Below, in pieces: positions 17,916 to 27,714 of a DNA stretch of 64,000 bases. Position 1 is the first letter of the stretch; the number at the start of each line of letters is the position of its first letter. The notes below the pieces were generated by a model. The model was not told where the DNA came from. It worked only from the letters and a program-made list of their open reading frames with translations, and made no database searches. The DNA comes from Marinomonas sp. IMCC 4694 (lineage in GTDB: Bacteria > Pseudomonadota > Gammaproteobacteria > Pseudomonadales > Marinomonadaceae). The stretch is taken from positions 744,001-808,000 of the forward strand of contig NZ_VSRV01000001.1 of the NCBI RefSeq assembly GCF_008122525.1. The letters are read 5' to 3'. A program made the translations under genes and the position numbers.

Positions 17916-18564
17916 TTTTGTCCTCTAATTGATTTCCGAGAAGCGCCTGAATGGCTTTCGGGCTTATTCTTTTCAAAGGCACTGCGCTAAAGTCGGTGAT
18001 GCCTCTTGTATAAACTTGTGCTGCTTTTGACCAGTCGCCCACGGCAACCGGCGCTTGCATATCAAATCCTTTTTGCTGGTTCTGATGGTCTGCAATACCT
18101 TGTAATAGCCTTGGGTATTCACCCACTTCGTCCCGCAACAAGTAAGCCTGGTAGCGTGTTAAAAACTCTTTTTGTTTAAAGGGGTATTCCCTGTCATCTA
18201 CCTTGCAGAGTTCAACCCATCCCCCCATGTCTGAAATAACGCGGTGAATAAGCGCATCGTCAAACATCACGGATGTCCAAGCGCCAACCTGACGAACAGC
18301 CTTGTCAACTTTGTTCCAAGCAACCATGGCTCTTGAACCCGAGTTGCCATCGATATGCTTGATGACGTCAGCGGGCTTTGGGAAAAATTGCCCAGTATCC
18401 GGTGATTGAATATGCCGAGTCAGACCGATTCGCACTTCTTCAATGCTATAAGCACGAAGGGCTTCAAATGCGATGGATAGCAATTGTGGTGATACGCTTT
18501 TGCCATACATGGCCCAAGCAGCTCCCCAAACTTCAGCAAACTCGCGTTTATCAACCTCCTGCAC
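17902..18564 (-). CDS. conserved ICE hypothetical protein
   Basis: A 220-residue protein from the GTG at 18564, which has GGGAGG nine bases upstream; an earlier in-frame start at 18630 lacks this. It resembles the S083-type protein found in this operon in SXT/R391. Seen features are a helical N-terminal half (SPQLLSIAFEALRAYSIEEVRIGLTRHI) and FFPKPADVIKHI, which is reminiscent of phage replication accessory proteins. No catalytic motif is visible. It overlaps the upstream gene, so the two are probably translated together. Confidence 0.72.
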   Translation of the reverse strand: MQEVDKREFAEVWGAAWAMYGKSVSPQLLSIAFEALRAYSIEEVRIGLTRHIQSPDTGQFFPKPADVIKHIDGNSGSRAMVAWNKVDKAVRQVGAWTSVMFDDALIHRVISDMGGWVELCKVDDREYPFKQKEFLTRYQAYLLRDEVGEYPRLLQGIADHQNQQKGFDMQAPVAVGDWSKAAQVYTRGITDFSAVPLKRISPKAIQALLGNQLEDKNENH

Positions 18565-19420
18565 TTGAACGAACCTCCCGAATACCTGGTCCGGCCCAGC
18601 TTTCAGCAATGCGGCGATTGCTTTCTTCAATGTTCAACTGGTGATTGCTGCCTTTTAGGCTCGTCGATGATTGCTGTACTTCATCAATGCGAACGTACTC
18701 GTCTTCCCATTGCCGGTTTAAAAGCCAGTTATGTGGCATAGGGGTCTTAGTCCGATCTTGATACTGCAATCGGTTGTCTCGTTGCTCTTTCCAGCGTGTT
18801 AGCACTTCCAAGGCGAGTTCATTGTCTTCATTGAGGCCCATGCGTAGCCATTCTTCTTTGGCTTTAGCTTTTTTTTCTTTGCGTATTTGTTCATCCCAGA
18901 AGTCTTCAAACTTTATGTAATTAATAGTTTTAACTGTTAGTTTATTGCTTCTCTCAGAGTCATCCGACCGTTGAGAGTCCCTAACTGGGCTGCCATCAGG
19001 CATAAACAATGATGAAAATTCTTCTGGAAGCCGAGCTTGAAAAGCGGCGAGAGATTTCAAAAGCGAGGCCATACCTATGAAGTCGGCAGGTACATCTTTA
19101 AGCAACCGAAAGGCTGCTTTACCTTGGTTTGGGTTTTCGATTGGGTTGTGCTTCAGAAAGCTTCGAATCAAAGTCCAGCCGGATTCCTCGCAACGAATGA
19201 GGAACTGATCTTGTTCTAACTCATTTAGAGCCTTGGTAACATGTTGCTCATCCCAGTTCAAGTCAGAAGCCACGTAACCAATCGGCAATCGAAAGCAGCC
19301 AAGCAAATTACAATGTGGGCATGTAAGCAAATACAGTCCTAGCAACTTCGCTGAGTCACTCCAGGACAAAACGTTTTGCTTTAGCCAAAAGCGGGTATAG
19401 ACCTTGCCATAATCACGCAT
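18551..19420 (-). CDS. ICE replication-organiser-like protein
   Basis: A 289-residue protein with an N-terminal winged-helix-like region (WSDSAKLLGLYLLTCPHCN, then LNELEQDQFLIRC). A basic, coiled-coil middle (FWDEQIRKEKKAKAKEEWLRM) and a polar tail follow. The layout resembles phage replisome organisers and corresponds to the S084-type gene of SXT. Its role in the element is not established. It is the second gene of the leftward cro-like operon and overlaps the next gene by 14 bases. Confidence 0.68.
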   Translation of the reverse strand: MRDYGKVYTRFWLKQNVLSWSDSAKLLGLYLLTCPHCNLLGCFRLPIGYVASDLNWDEQHVTKALNELEQDQFLIRCEESGWTLIRSFLKHNPIENPNQGKAAFRLLKDVPADFIGMASLLKSLAAFQARLPEEFSSLFMPDGSPVRDSQRSDDSERSNKLTVKTINYIKFEDFWDEQIRKEKKAKAKEEWLRMGLNEDNELALEVLTRWKEQRDNRLQYQDRTKTPMPHNWLLNRQWEDEYVRIDEVQQSSTSLKGSNHQLNIEESNRRIAESWAGPGIREVRSSAGG

Positions 19421-19475
19421 GGAGGAACTCGCTTTTGTGTTTACGTAAAATGCTGACCATTATTTGCCCTTAATC

Positions 19476-19727
19476 CTACTGGTTACTGGCTTTCAGCTCG
19501 CTTGGGCATTCGGGATAGATGTCCGGTCTTAACTGGGCTCGGGTTACCTGTCCTTGCGTAGCTTGTTCGATGGGTAAAACGAATTCAGCGGGAACACGCC
19601 CTGATTTATTCAACCAAAACCAAACGTTTTGCTGTTTTGAGTTGATGGCTCGTGCTAATGCTGATTGCCCGCCGACCAAGTCAATGGCACGGCGGAGATG
19701 TTTTTGTGTCGTGTTGAACACTTCCAT
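19476..19727 (-). CDS. Cro-like regulator (YdaS type)
   Basis: An 83-residue helix-turn-helix protein: RRAIDLVGGQSALARAINS, then KQQNVWFWLNKSGRVPAEFVLPIEQ. YdaS/Cro proteins in this position oppose the CI-like repressor; in SXT/R391 the gene next to setR plays this part. It is read divergently from setR across a 117-base region with four operator-like palindromes, forming a lambda-like switch. It leads the operon that ends with setD-setC. Confidence 0.83.
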   Translation of the reverse strand: MEVFNTTQKHLRRAIDLVGGQSALARAINSKQQNVWFWLNKSGRVPAEFVLPIEQATQGQVTRAQLRPDIYPECPSELKASNQ

Positions 19728-19740
19728 ACCGTCTCCTGTT

Positions 19741-19754
19741 ACAATAATAACTGT
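19741..19754. promoter_or_regulatory. SetR/Cro operator-like site 1
   Basis: ACAATAATAACTGT, an imperfect 14-bp palindrome of the form ACAGTTWAAACTGT. It is nearest to the cro-like gene, overlapping its promoter region. Confidence 0.6.
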
Positions 19755-19770
19755 TACAAGATTGAATATT

Positions 19771-19784
19771 ACAGTTTAAACTGT
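19771..19784. promoter_or_regulatory. SetR/Cro operator-like site 2
   Basis: ACAGTTTAAACTGT, a perfect 14-bp palindrome and the best of the four sites. Confidence 0.7.
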
Positions 19785-19794
19785 AGATAAGTCA

Positions 19795-19808
19795 ACAGTT
19801 AAAATTGT
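19795..19808. promoter_or_regulatory. SetR/Cro operator-like site 3
   Basis: ACAGTTAAAATTGT, an imperfect palindrome of the same form. Its start lies 24 bases from that of site 2. Confidence 0.6.
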
Positions 19809-19817
19809 TGAAAGACT

Positions 19818-19831
19818 ACAGTTTTATTTGT
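19818..19831. promoter_or_regulatory. SetR/Cro operator-like site 4
   Basis: ACAGTTTTATTTGT, an imperfect palindrome 13 bases before the setR ATG. Binding here would be expected to limit setR expression. Confidence 0.58.
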
Positions 19832-19844
19832 AGAATGCGGGCTT

Positions 19845-20492
19845 ATGAAAACTTTATCCGAACGACTAAACCATGCCTTGCAGCTTACTGGGGTGACTCA
19901 GTCTGAGTTGGCTCGTCGCATTGGTATCAAACAGCAGTCGATCAGCCAGATTTGCTCTGGTAAATCGGCTAGGTCTCGTTACACTATGCAGATCGCGGAG
20001 GCGCTTCGCGTGAATGCTCATTGGCTCGCCACAGGTGATGGCGAGATTGGCTTGGGGGTCGGTAATGTAGAAGTCGGGCCTGATATTAAGGGAATAATTC
20101 CTCTCATTAACTGGGTTCAGGCCGGTGATTGGACTGAAATAGCGGAGGGATTTGCCCATGAAGATGCTGAGGAGTGGCGTGAAGTCACTGGGAAAGCACA
20201 TGAGGGTTGTTTCGCACTTCGCGTAAAAGGCGACAGTATGGAAAATCCAAGCGGCAAAAAATCAATACCAGAAGGTGCAGTTATAGTTGTAGATCCTGAT
20301 GCTCCTTACTCATCTGGTTCATTGGTTGTAGCGCGGCTTGATGATTCAAGAGAAGCAACCTTTAAACAATTAGTCTTGGATGGTGAGCAAAAATATTTGA
20401 AGCCTCTCAATCCACAATATCCAGCAATACCGATCAACGGCAAATGCTCAATTATTGGCGTTGTTAAACAAGCTATCATCGATTTTTGGTAG
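19845..20492 (+). CDS. setR: SetR, CI-like repressor of the ICE
   Basis: A 215-residue lambda-CI-type repressor. It has an N-terminal helix-turn-helix (TQSELARRIGIKQQSISQIC) and a C-terminal S24 autoprotease domain. Ser in VKGDSMENPS and Lys in REATFKQL form the catalytic pair; the likely self-cleavage site is Ala-Gly in NWVQAGDW. RecA-stimulated cleavage during SOS would relieve repression of setCD and so of transfer. It is the last backbone gene before the right attachment site, as in SXT. Confidence 0.93.
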   Translation: MKTLSERLNHALQLTGVTQSELARRIGIKQQSISQICSGKSARSRYTMQIAEALRVNAHWLATGDGEIGLGVGNVEVGPDIKGIIPLINWVQAGDWTEIAEGFAHEDAEEWREVTGKAHEGCFALRVKGDSMENPSGKKSIPEGAVIVVDPDAPYSSGSLVVARLDDSREATFKQLVLDGEQKYLKPLNPQYPAIPINGKCSIIGVVKQAIIDFW

Positions 20493-20748
20493 CGAAGGAA
20501 TTTATGGTTTAGCCACAGTTTTTCATGAGCTGAAGAGGCAAAGATTGCAAACAGCTACAACTGAGCATTGGCGCACGCTGAGAGTAAATGGTAACCGATT
20601 AGATAACCATTGATTGTTTATAAAGTCAAGATCAGCGAAAATAGCGGCCAATTACGATTAACACGACGGATTTGACAAGCGAAGAACTGAAAAGAGAGTA
20701 CTTCCAAAAGTGTGTACAAATCCGTGTACAAACTAAAAGAATTTATAC
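20493..20748. other. ICE right-end intergenic DNA before prfC
   Basis: No gene seen. The direct repeat GTGTACAAA occurs at 20712-20720 and 20724-20732, just before prfC. This stretch must hold the prfC promoter in the integrated state, but no convincing -35/-10 pair with normal spacing was found. Confidence 0.4.
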
Positions 20749-22335
20749 ATGGCAAACCAAGATTTTCTTAATGAAATCAATAAGCGAAGGACCTTTGCTA
20801 TCATCTCGCATCCCGACGCCGGAAAAACGACCATCACCGAAAAGCTATTGTTACTCGGGCAGTTGATCCAAACCGCGGGTTCTGTGAAAGGGCGTAAGGG
20901 CGATAAGCACGCGACGTCGGACTGGATGGCGATGGAGCAGCAGCGTGGGATTTCGATAACCTCTTCTGTGATGCAGTTTCCTTATAAAGATCGTATGGTT
21001 AATTTGTTGGATACACCAGGGCACGAAGATTTCTCCGAAGATACCTACCGTACGCTGACTGCCGTTGACTCGGTGCTGATGATCATTGACGGCGCGAAAG
21101 GGGTTGAGGATCGTACGATTAAGTTGATGGACGTGTGTCGCTTACGTGATACGCCGATTCTGACGTTTATTAATAAAATGGACCGAGACATTCGTGATCC
21201 TATTGAGTTGTTAGACGAAGTCGAGGCGGTATTGAAAATCGCTGCCGCGCCGATTACTTGGCCTATTGGCATGAGTACCTTTTTTAAAGGGGTCTATAAC
21301 CTTTACACCGATACGATTCATATTTTTGTGCGTGGTCGGGGCCATACTTTGACCGATGATATTCGTATTGAAGGTTTGCATTCAGAGGAGGCCAAGGCGC
21401 TGTTAGGGGATGAATGGGAAGCGTACCTGGATGAAATCGAATTGGTGCGTGGCGCAAGCCATGAGTTTAACCAAGACGCTTATATAGCCGGTGAGTTGAC
21501 GCCAGTGTTTTTCGGTACTGCGTTGTCTAACTTTGGTGTGCGTGAAATGCTGGACGGCTTTGTTGAGTGGGCGCCATCGCCGATCGATCGTGAAACCAAT
21601 GGTCGTAACGTGTCGGCATTAGAAGAGAAATTTTCTGGTTTTATTTTTAAGATTCAAGCCAATATGGACCCTAAACACCGTGACCGTATTGCCTTCATGC
21701 GGGTGTGTTCGGGTTCTTACAAGCGCGGTATGAAGATGCGCCATTGTCGCCTTGGTAAAGACATTAAAGTTACCGATGCGGTGTCTTTTACGGCGGGTGA
21801 TCGTGAAGGGGTTGAAGAAGCGTTTTCTGGCGATATTATTGGATTGCACAACCACGGCACGATACAGATTGGTGATACCTTTACTGAAGGTGAAGATCTA
21901 AAATTCACCGGTATTCCGCATTTTGCCCCTGAGCTTTTCCGTCGTGTGCGCTTAAAAGACCCCATGAAAATGAAAGCGCTGCAAAAAGGTCTACAGCAAT
22001 TGTCCGAGGAAGGTTCGACTCAGTTGTTTATGCCGCAGCGGAATAATGAGCTAATTGTTGGGGCGGTTGGACAATTGCAATACGAAGTGGTCGCTTATCG
22101 TTTGAAGGACGAGTACAAAGTAGAGTGTATTTACGAAGCCGTAAACGTCAACACAGCCCGTTGGGTTGAGTGTAATGATACGAAAAAATTCGAAGAATTT
22201 AAACACAAATGCCGTGATAACTTAGCCATTGATGGTGGAGGGCATTTAACGTATTTGGCGCCCACACGTGTAAATTTGATGATGGCAGAAGAAAAATGGC
22301 CACAAGTGCGTTTCCGCTCAACACGAGAGCATTGA
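20749..22335 (+). CDS. prfC: peptide chain release factor 3
   Basis: A 528-residue translational GTPase that removes RF1/RF2 from the ribosome after termination. G1 is [10 protein letters not shown]3 is [16 protein letters not shown]; the FINKMDRD motif is G4. Length matches E. coli RF3 (529). This is the SXT/R391 integration target. The element recombines near the 5' end and supplies replacement first codons, so the N-terminal [18 protein letters not shown] is probably ICE-coded and the rest chromosomal. The gene is restored rather than broken. Confidence 0.96.
   Translation: MANQDFLNEINKRRTFAIISHPDAGKTTITEKLLLLGQLIQTAGSVKGRKGDKHATSDWMAMEQQRGISITSSVMQFPYKDRMVNLLDTPGHEDFSEDTYRTLTAVDSVLMIIDGAKGVEDRTIKLMDVCRLRDTPILTFINKMDRDIRDPIELLDEVEAVLKIAAAPITWPIGMSTFFKGVYNLYTDTIHIFVRGRGHTLTDDIRIEGLHSEEAKALLGDEWEAYLDEIELVRGASHEFNQDAYIAGELTPVFFGTALSNFGVREMLDGFVEWAPSPIDRETNGRNVSALEEKFSGFIFKIQANMDPKHRDRIAFMRVCSGSYKRGMKMRHCRLGKDIKVTDAVSFTAGDREGVEEAFSGDIIGLHNHGTIQIGDTFTEGEDLKFTGIPHFAPELFRRVRLKDPMKMKALQKGLQQLSEEGSTQLFMPQRNNELIVGAVGQLQYEVVAYRLKDEYKVECIYEAVNVNTARWVECNDTKKFEEFKHKCRDNLAIDGGGHLTYLAPTRVNLMMAEEKWPQVRFRSTREH
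20800..20832. other. probable attR core inside prfC
   Basis: In SXT/R391 the crossover lies in the conserved early part of prfC. Here that is the stretch coding for SHPDAGKTT. The exact core cannot be fixed without attL, which is outside the window. Confidence 0.45.
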
Positions 22336-22403
22336 TCAATACTTGACTAATTTACTCGGATAAGTAGATAATCGAAACATTAAAATAGCGTATTGGTGTT
22401 GAA

Positions 22404-22751
22404 ATGAGCATGGTTGAATCGATTGATCCTATTGAGTTTACAGACGCGGCCGCCGCAAAGTTGCAATCATTGATCGTTGAAGAAGAAAACGATCGACTGA
22501 TGTTACGGGTGTATGTGACGGGAGGGGGCTGTTCTGGTTTTCAATATGGCTTTACCTTTGATGAAGAACATCAGGAAGACGACACAGAAGTTCAGCGTAA
22601 CGGTGTGACTTTGGTGGTTGACCCATTGAGTTTTCAGTATCTTGTTGGCTCTGAAGTGGATTACAAGGAAAATTTAGAAGGCTCACGCTTTGTTGTACAA
22701 AACCCAAATGCCACCTCTACGTGTGGCTGTGGTGCGAGCTTTAGTATTTAG
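22404..22751 (+). CDS. erpA: iron-sulfur cluster insertion protein ErpA
   Basis: A 115-residue A-type carrier that delivers Fe-S clusters to apo-enzymes. The three cluster cysteines are in [11 protein letters not shown] and STCGCGASF. The N-terminus [15 protein letters not shown] is typical. A strong terminator follows. Confidence 0.93.
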   Translation: MSMVESIDPIEFTDAAAAKLQSLIVEEENDRLMLRVYVTGGGCSGFQYGFTFDEEHQEDDTEVQRNGVTLVVDPLSFQYLVGSEVDYKENLEGSRFVVQNPNATSTCGCGASFSI

Positions 22752-22790
22752 TTTTAAGATTTAGTGCAAAGCCTGTATTGTTCAGGCTGT

Positions 22791-22829
22791 AAAAAAGCCC
22801 TTTGTGTTTGCGCACAAAGGGCTTTTTTT
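22791..22829. terminator. bidirectional terminator after erpA
   Basis: AAAAAAGCCCTTTGTG and CACAAAGGGCTTTTTTT form a long perfect hairpin with loop TTTGCG. It lies between erpA and the convergent gene at 22854. Confidence 0.9.
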
Positions 22830-22853
22830 GACTTGAAATAGTACAGAACAGCA

Positions 22854-23696
22854 TTAAGCCTTTGTATTAAGGTTATTTATCTGCTTTTCGCTGTGGTTTT
22901 TGCTGATCTGGCTGACGCCGAGCGGTTTGTGGTGGCCCACAAAGAGCAAGCCGATCTGGTGATCGCCTAGCGCGATAGGCGCTAAAAGGGTGTTTTTTAC
23001 TCGCCAAACTCGCAGTCCATCTATATTAAAAAGTGGGGCTTTTGTGTCTATTGGCTGGGTTTGATGGGCATGCAAATACAGCGGGGACAATTGGTCTGGT
23101 TCCCCGTCTTGGTCCAGTAAGATATGGTGATGCGTGAGTTGTCGGTGCAGTACGTCTGGCAGATACGGCGTTCGCAAAGTAGGCAACCAATTTTCTTTTG
23201 GCGTGGTGCGAAAAATATCGGGCACTTTTGGTGAGCCATAATGGGGCGAAACCAGTAGCGTCATTTCTATTGGAGGGCCGTAAATGGGTTTGACCGGTAT
23301 ATGGAAGACGAGCGACTTGATTGGCTGTGGTCGTTTTTTTTCTGGTGATAGGTACTCTGAAGCCCTTGTGTCTGGATTCGCGTTAACAGGAGGTACTTGC
23401 AAAGACAGAGACCATTCTTTTGAGTCTACATTAAGCTCTTCTGGGGAGAGTAGCTGAACCTTCCCTTCAATAATATGAAGCAATACGTGTTCAACGAGGT
23501 TTGCAAAAATGCTAATCGACGCGGTAAGTGGTGTTTTTTCCTTGCTATTAAGGCGGATTTCTTTTACTTGGTGTGCGGCTGTGCTTAGGTCAACAGAATC
23601 CTTGTTGCTGACAACAGAACGATATTTTCCCCTCATGAAGGGTTTTTTTTCGTGGGGTTGGGGGCTTGCTTTATTAAGTGCCTCGATAAAAAGCAT
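22854..23696 (-). CDS. hypothetical protein, not recognised
   Basis: A 280-residue soluble-looking protein without signal peptide or membrane segment. It is rich in Pro and Lys in the first half. Visible stretches are SISIFANLVEHVLLHIIEGKVQLLSPEEL, IEMTLLVSPHYGSP and the C-terminal IALGDHQIGLLFVGHH. No enzyme motif is seen. It lies between erpA and yhbY and ends near the shared terminator. It may be lineage-restricted. Confidence 0.7.
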   Translation of the reverse strand: MLFIEALNKASPQPHEKKPFMRGKYRSVVSNKDSVDLSTAAHQVKEIRLNSKEKTPLTASISIFANLVEHVLLHIIEGKVQLLSPEELNVDSKEWSLSLQVPPVNANPDTRASEYLSPEKKRPQPIKSLVFHIPVKPIYGPPIEMTLLVSPHYGSPKVPDIFRTTPKENWLPTLRTPYLPDVLHRQLTHHHILLDQDGEPDQLSPLYLHAHQTQPIDTKAPLFNIDGLRVWRVKNTLLAPIALGDHQIGLLFVGHHKPLGVSQISKNHSEKQINNLNTKA

Positions 23697-23796
23697 GGTG
23701 CGAATCCTCTATTAACGTTTAAAGGTATCGGCCATGATCTTAAAGAGTTTAGAGATAGCCTGTTTTTTGATCAAAAGGCTATCTCGCTGCTTGGTG

Positions 23797-24099
23797 TTAA
23801 CGAAGTAAGTTGGACAGCTTTGGGTTGGCTTGCAGTGCAGCGCGGTAAAAAAGGGCCACTTTGCCGATGGTTTGTACGGTTTCGCATTTCATTATTTTGC
23901 TGATTTCTGCGATCAATGCGCTGCGCACTTCGCGATCCATGATGCTGATGCGGATTTTAATCAGTTCGTGATCTTCTAAAGCGCGATCAATTTCGACCAA
24001 CACTGTTTCGGTTAATCCATTGCCCGCAATCATAACGACTGGGTTAAGTTCGTGTCCGATGTTGCGAAATTGCTTTTTTTGGGCGTTTGTAAGACTCAT
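23797..24099 (-). CDS. yhbY: RNA-binding protein YhbY (CRM domain)
   Basis: A 100-residue CRS1-YhbY domain protein that associates with pre-50S ribosomal subunits. The N-terminus is LTNAQKKQFRNIGHELNPVVMI, and the GNGLT loop is the GxxG RNA-binding motif. It is divergent from rlmE, as in E. coli. Confidence 0.93.
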   Translation of the reverse strand: MSLTNAQKKQFRNIGHELNPVVMIAGNGLTETVLVEIDRALEDHELIKIRISIMDREVRSALIAEISKIMKCETVQTIGKVALFYRAALQANPKLSNLLR

Positions 24100-24198
24100 A
24101 GTAAAATTTTCTCATGTTAGTTGATCCTCTTTATTGGAGGCTTAAGAGGTTAAGCGATATTATAGCGGAATATTGACTGATTTAGGTATGATGAAAAC

Positions 24199-24819
24199 GT
24201 GGCAAGATCAAAAAGTAGTAATAATTGGATGAAGGAACATTTTGACGATCCGTATGTCAAAAAATCCCAACAAGATGGTTATCGCTCTAGGGCCAGCTAC
24301 AAGCTCATAGAGATAAACGATAAAGATAAACTGCTTCGTCCGGCGATGCGTATTGTTGATTTGGGTGCGGCGCCTGGAGGGTGGTCCCAGGTGGCGGCTA
24401 AATTAGTGGGAGATCATGGGACCGTAGTCGCTTCAGACATTTTAGAAATGGCGCCTTTGCCTGGTGTGCGTTTTGTTCAAGGTGATTTTACCGAACAAGA
24501 TGTGTATGAGTCTATTTTGACAGAGATAGGCAATGAAAAAGCGGATCTTGTAATTTCAGATATGGCCCCCAATATGAGTGGTAATAGTGCTTCTGATCAG
24601 CCACAAGCCATGTATCTCGTAGAGCTTGCTTTGGATATGGCGTCTCAAGTGTTGCGTCCAGGCGGGAATTTTCTGGTTAAAGTGTTTCAAGGAGAGGGGT
24701 TTGAAGAGTACCTGAAGGCCATGCGATCTCAATTTGAGTCTGTGGTCACGCGTAAGCCAGATGCGTCACGAGCGAGAAGCCGTGAGGTGTATTTATTAGG
24801 AAGACAATACAAAGGTTAA
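24199..24819 (+). CDS. rlmE: 23S rRNA (uridine-2'-O-)-methyltransferase RlmE
   Basis: A 206-residue methyltransferase that modifies U2552 of 23S rRNA. The SAM motif is [15 protein letters not shown]; the catalytic Asp is in [10 protein letters not shown] and a Lys in [12 protein letters not shown]. It starts with GTG at 24199. ftsH follows, the classic rlmE-ftsH pair (formerly ftsJ-hflB). Confidence 0.95.
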   Translation: MARSKSSNNWMKEHFDDPYVKKSQQDGYRSRASYKLIEINDKDKLLRPAMRIVDLGAAPGGWSQVAAKLVGDHGTVVASDILEMAPLPGVRFVQGDFTEQDVYESILTEIGNEKADLVISDMAPNMSGNSASDQPQAMYLVELALDMASQVLRPGGNFLVKVFQGEGFEEYLKAMRSQFESVVTRKPDASRARSREVYLLGRQYKG

Positions 24820-24880
24820 CCGGATATGGTTCTGGTACAATAACCAGAGACATTTACAATAACCGTTTAGAGGTGTGCTC

Positions 24881-26848
24881 TTGAACGATATGATGAAAAA
24901 TATACTGTTGTGGTTGGTAATTGCAGCCGTATTACTAACTGTGTTTAATAACTTCAATACAGCGCCTGAAACGAACCGAATTTCGTATTCTGAGTTTGTT
25001 AAAGAAGTGCAAGATGGGCGTGTCGCAAAAGTGGTTGTAGAAGGTTACACCATCAGCGGAACGCGCAGCAGTGGGGACACATTCGATACTGTTCGACCTG
25101 CCGCCGCCGATCCTAAAATTATGGACGACCTGCTTACCAATAATGTCATTGTTGAAGGTAAAATGCCTGAGCAACAAAGTATTTGGACGCAGTTGTTGGT
25201 GGCGAGTTTTCCTATTCTTCTTATTCTCGCGATTTTTATGTTTTTTATGCGTCAAATGCAAGGTGGCGGTGGCGGTAAAGGCGGCCCTATGTCTTTTGGT
25301 AAATCCAAAGCCCGCCTTTTGCCGGAAGATCAAATTAAAACCACTTTTGCAGACGTGGCGGGGTGTGATGAGGCGAAAGAAGACACTGAGGAATTGGTAG
25401 ATTTTCTTCGTGAACCGTCTAAATTTCAGCGTCTTGGCGGTAAAATACCTCGTGGTATTTTGATGTGTGGTCCTCCTGGTACAGGTAAGACCTTGCTCGC
25501 TAAAGCGATTGCGGGCGAAGCGAAAGTGCCTTTCTTCACTATTTCAGGGTCAGATTTCGTTGAGATGTTTGTGGGTGTTGGTGCGTCTCGTGTGCGCGAC
25601 ATGTTTGAGCAGGCAAAAAAACACGCGCCTTGCATTATCTTTATTGATGAGATTGATGCGGTGGGTCGTAATCGTGGCTCCGGTATGGGGGGCGGTAACG
25701 ATGAGCGCGAGCAAACGTTAAACCAGTTGCTGGTAGAAATGGATGGCTTTGAAGGTAACGAAGGTATTATCGTGATCGCGGCGACAAACCGTCCGGATGT
25801 ATTGGACCCTGCCTTGCTTCGTCCAGGTCGTTTTGACCGTCAGGTGCAAGTGGGTCTGCCAGATATTCGTGGTCGCGAGCAGATCTTAAAAGTGCATTTG
25901 CGTAAAGTGCCTTGTGATGACGATGTTGAGCCAAAAAATATTGCACGTGGTACGCCAGGTTTCTCAGGTGCTGATTTGGCTAACTTGATTAACGAGGCAG
26001 CTTTGTTTGCTGCTCGTTCTAATCGCCGCTTGGTAAATATGGAATTGCTTGAATTGGCGAAAGATAAAATCCTCATGGGCGCTGAGCGTAAGACCATGGT
26101 GATGAGCGATAAAGAAAAATTGAACACAGCGTATCATGAGGCGGGCCATACGATTATTGGTTATTTAATGCCTGAACATGACCCTGTATACAAGGTGTCT
26201 ATTATTCCTCGTGGTCGTGCCTTGGGTGTGACTATGTATTTGCCTGAAGAAGATAAATACAGCATCAGTAAGCGCGGGCTTGAAAGCCAGGTATGCAGTT
26301 TGTATGGCGGTCGAATTGCTGAAGAAATGATTCACGGCTTTGATGGGGTTTCTACTGGTGCTTCCAATGACATCGAGCGAGCTACTAGTATTGCACGCAA
26401 CATGGTCACAAAATGGGGGTTATCTGAGAAACTGGGTCCCTTTGCTTATGAAGAGGACGACAATAGCGGAAGCTTTATATCGGGTCCTACTGGCAGTAAG
26501 TCGAACTATTTTTCACCTGAAACCGGTAAAATTATTGACTCTGAAGTTCAGGACATTATCAGTCGTTGTTACAAAACAGCGACCACTGTGTTGGAAGAGA
26601 ATAGAGCCAAATTAGACGTTATGGCGGAGGCATTGATGCAATATGAGACGATTGATGCCAAGCAAATTAAAGAAATTATGGACGGCAATAAGCCTTCTGC
26701 TCCTGAAGGCTGGTCTGATCCTAGTGCGAATGCGCCGAAGGATGAAGGGTCTGCTCCTGAAGCTGATGTTTCTTCACACCAGGCCAGTGACACTGTGGAT
26801 GAGTCAGCTGATACGCTAAATCAAGCGCCAAAGCCAACAGGCGAATAA
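24881..26848 (+). CDS. ftsH: ATP-dependent membrane zinc metalloprotease FtsH
   Basis: About 655 residues. N-terminal membrane segment ([15 protein letters not shown]), a small periplasmic domain, a second segment ([19 protein letters not shown]), the AAA+ module ([28 protein letters not shown]) and the zinc protease with HEAGH. It degrades misfolded membrane proteins and short-lived regulators such as LpxC. The TTG at 24881 has AGAGG at good spacing; ATG codons at 24890 and 24893 are alternatives. The C-terminal tail is acidic and Ala/Ser-rich. Confidence 0.95.
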   Translation: MNDMMKNILLWLVIAAVLLTVFNNFNTAPETNRISYSEFVKEVQDGRVAKVVVEGYTISGTRSSGDTFDTVRPAAADPKIMDDLLTNNVIVEGKMPEQQSIWTQLLVASFPILLILAIFMFFMRQMQGGGGGKGGPMSFGKSKARLLPEDQIKTTFADVAGCDEAKEDTEELVDFLREPSKFQRLGGKIPRGILMCGPPGTGKTLLAKAIAGEAKVPFFTISGSDFVEMFVGVGASRVRDMFEQAKKHAPCIIFIDEIDAVGRNRGSGMGGGNDEREQTLNQLLVEMDGFEGNEGIIVIAATNRPDVLDPALLRPGRFDRQVQVGLPDIRGREQILKVHLRKVPCDDDVEPKNIARGTPGFSGADLANLINEAALFAARSNRRLVNMELLELAKDKILMGAERKTMVMSDKEKLNTAYHEAGHTIIGYLMPEHDPVYKVSIIPRGRALGVTMYLPEEDKYSISKRGLESQVCSLYGGRIAEEMIHGFDGVSTGASNDIERATSIARNMVTKWGLSEKLGPFAYEEDDNSGSFISGPTGSKSNYFSPETGKIIDSEVQDIISRCYKTATTVLEENRAKLDVMAEALMQYETIDAKQIKEIMDGNKPSAPEGWSDPSANAPKDEGSAPEADVSSHQASDTVDESADTLNQAPKPTGE

Positions 26849-26880
26849 CGTGCGCTGCTAATGATTCATAGGGTTGTTTC

Positions 26881-27714
26881 ATGTCGTTAATGTTATTTGG
26901 GGACAAGTCGTTAGACTTGTCCCTTCCTCATGTTATGGGGATACTCAATGTTACCCCTGATTCTTTCTCTGATGGTGGTGCTTTTAACTCCCTTGAATTG
27001 GCGTTGCGACAAGCAGAGCGAATGATTCAAGAAGGCGCTAGTTTAATCGATGTAGGTGGTGAGTCTACTCGGCCAGGCGCTGCCCCAGTGACTATTGAGC
27101 AAGAAGTCGATCGAGTTTTACCCGTAGTTGAAGCGATAAAAAAACGCTTCGATATTGTCGTGTCTGTTGATACTAGTACGGCAGAGGTGATGCGCGGTGC
27201 GGCTGCATTAGGTGCTGGCTTAGTTAATGATGTGCGAGCGCTTGAGCGAGAAGGCGCTTTGTTAGCTGCGGCTGACACTGGTTTGCCTGTCTGTCTGATG
27301 CACATGAAAGGTGGGCCGCAAACAATGCAAGTCCAACCATCTTATGTCGATGTGGTGGATGAGGTTGCAGGTTATTTATTGTCAAGGGCGGCTGAGTGTG
27401 AGTTGGCTGGCATTGACCGTTCGCGGATCATCCTTGATCCAGGTATTGGTTTTGGTAAGACGTTGGAACACAACCTGTCTTTGCTACGCAATACGGCGGT
27501 GTTCAGATCGTATGGTTTCGACGTCTTGATGGGGCTTTCCAGAAAGGCCATGATAGGTGAAGTATTGGGGTTGCCCGTTGAAGAGCGTCTTTACGGTACT
27601 ATGGGGGCCAATGCGTCCGCTTACCTAAAGGGGGCTCGTATTTTTAGAGTTCATGATGTTAGGCCGCATGTTGATATGTTGGCGTTGATGTCTCGTATTG
27701 AGAGAGAAGAGTGA
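26881..27714 (+). CDS. folP: dihydropteroate synthase
   Basis: A 277-residue TIM-barrel enzyme joining p-aminobenzoate to the pterin pyrophosphate in folate synthesis. Motifs [36 protein letters not shown] and DPGIGFGKT are present. The stop TGA overlaps the glmM ATG (TGATG). Confidence 0.95.
   Translation: MSLMLFGDKSLDLSLPHVMGILNVTPDSFSDGGAFNSLELALRQAERMIQEGASLIDVGGESTRPGAAPVTIEQEVDRVLPVVEAIKKRFDIVVSVDTSTAEVMRGAAALGAGLVNDVRALEREGALLAAADTGLPVCLMHMKGGPQTMQVQPSYVDVVDEVAGYLLSRAAECELAGIDRSRIILDPGIGFGKTLEHNLSLLRNTAVFRSYGFDVLMGLSRKAMIGEVLGLPVEERLYGTMGANASAYLKGARIFRVHDVRPHVDMLALMSRIEREE

Noticed and set aside
20712..20732. GTGTACAAA tandem repeat as the ICE attachment core
   Set aside because: Known SXT/R391 recombination lies inside prfC codons, not upstream of the start.
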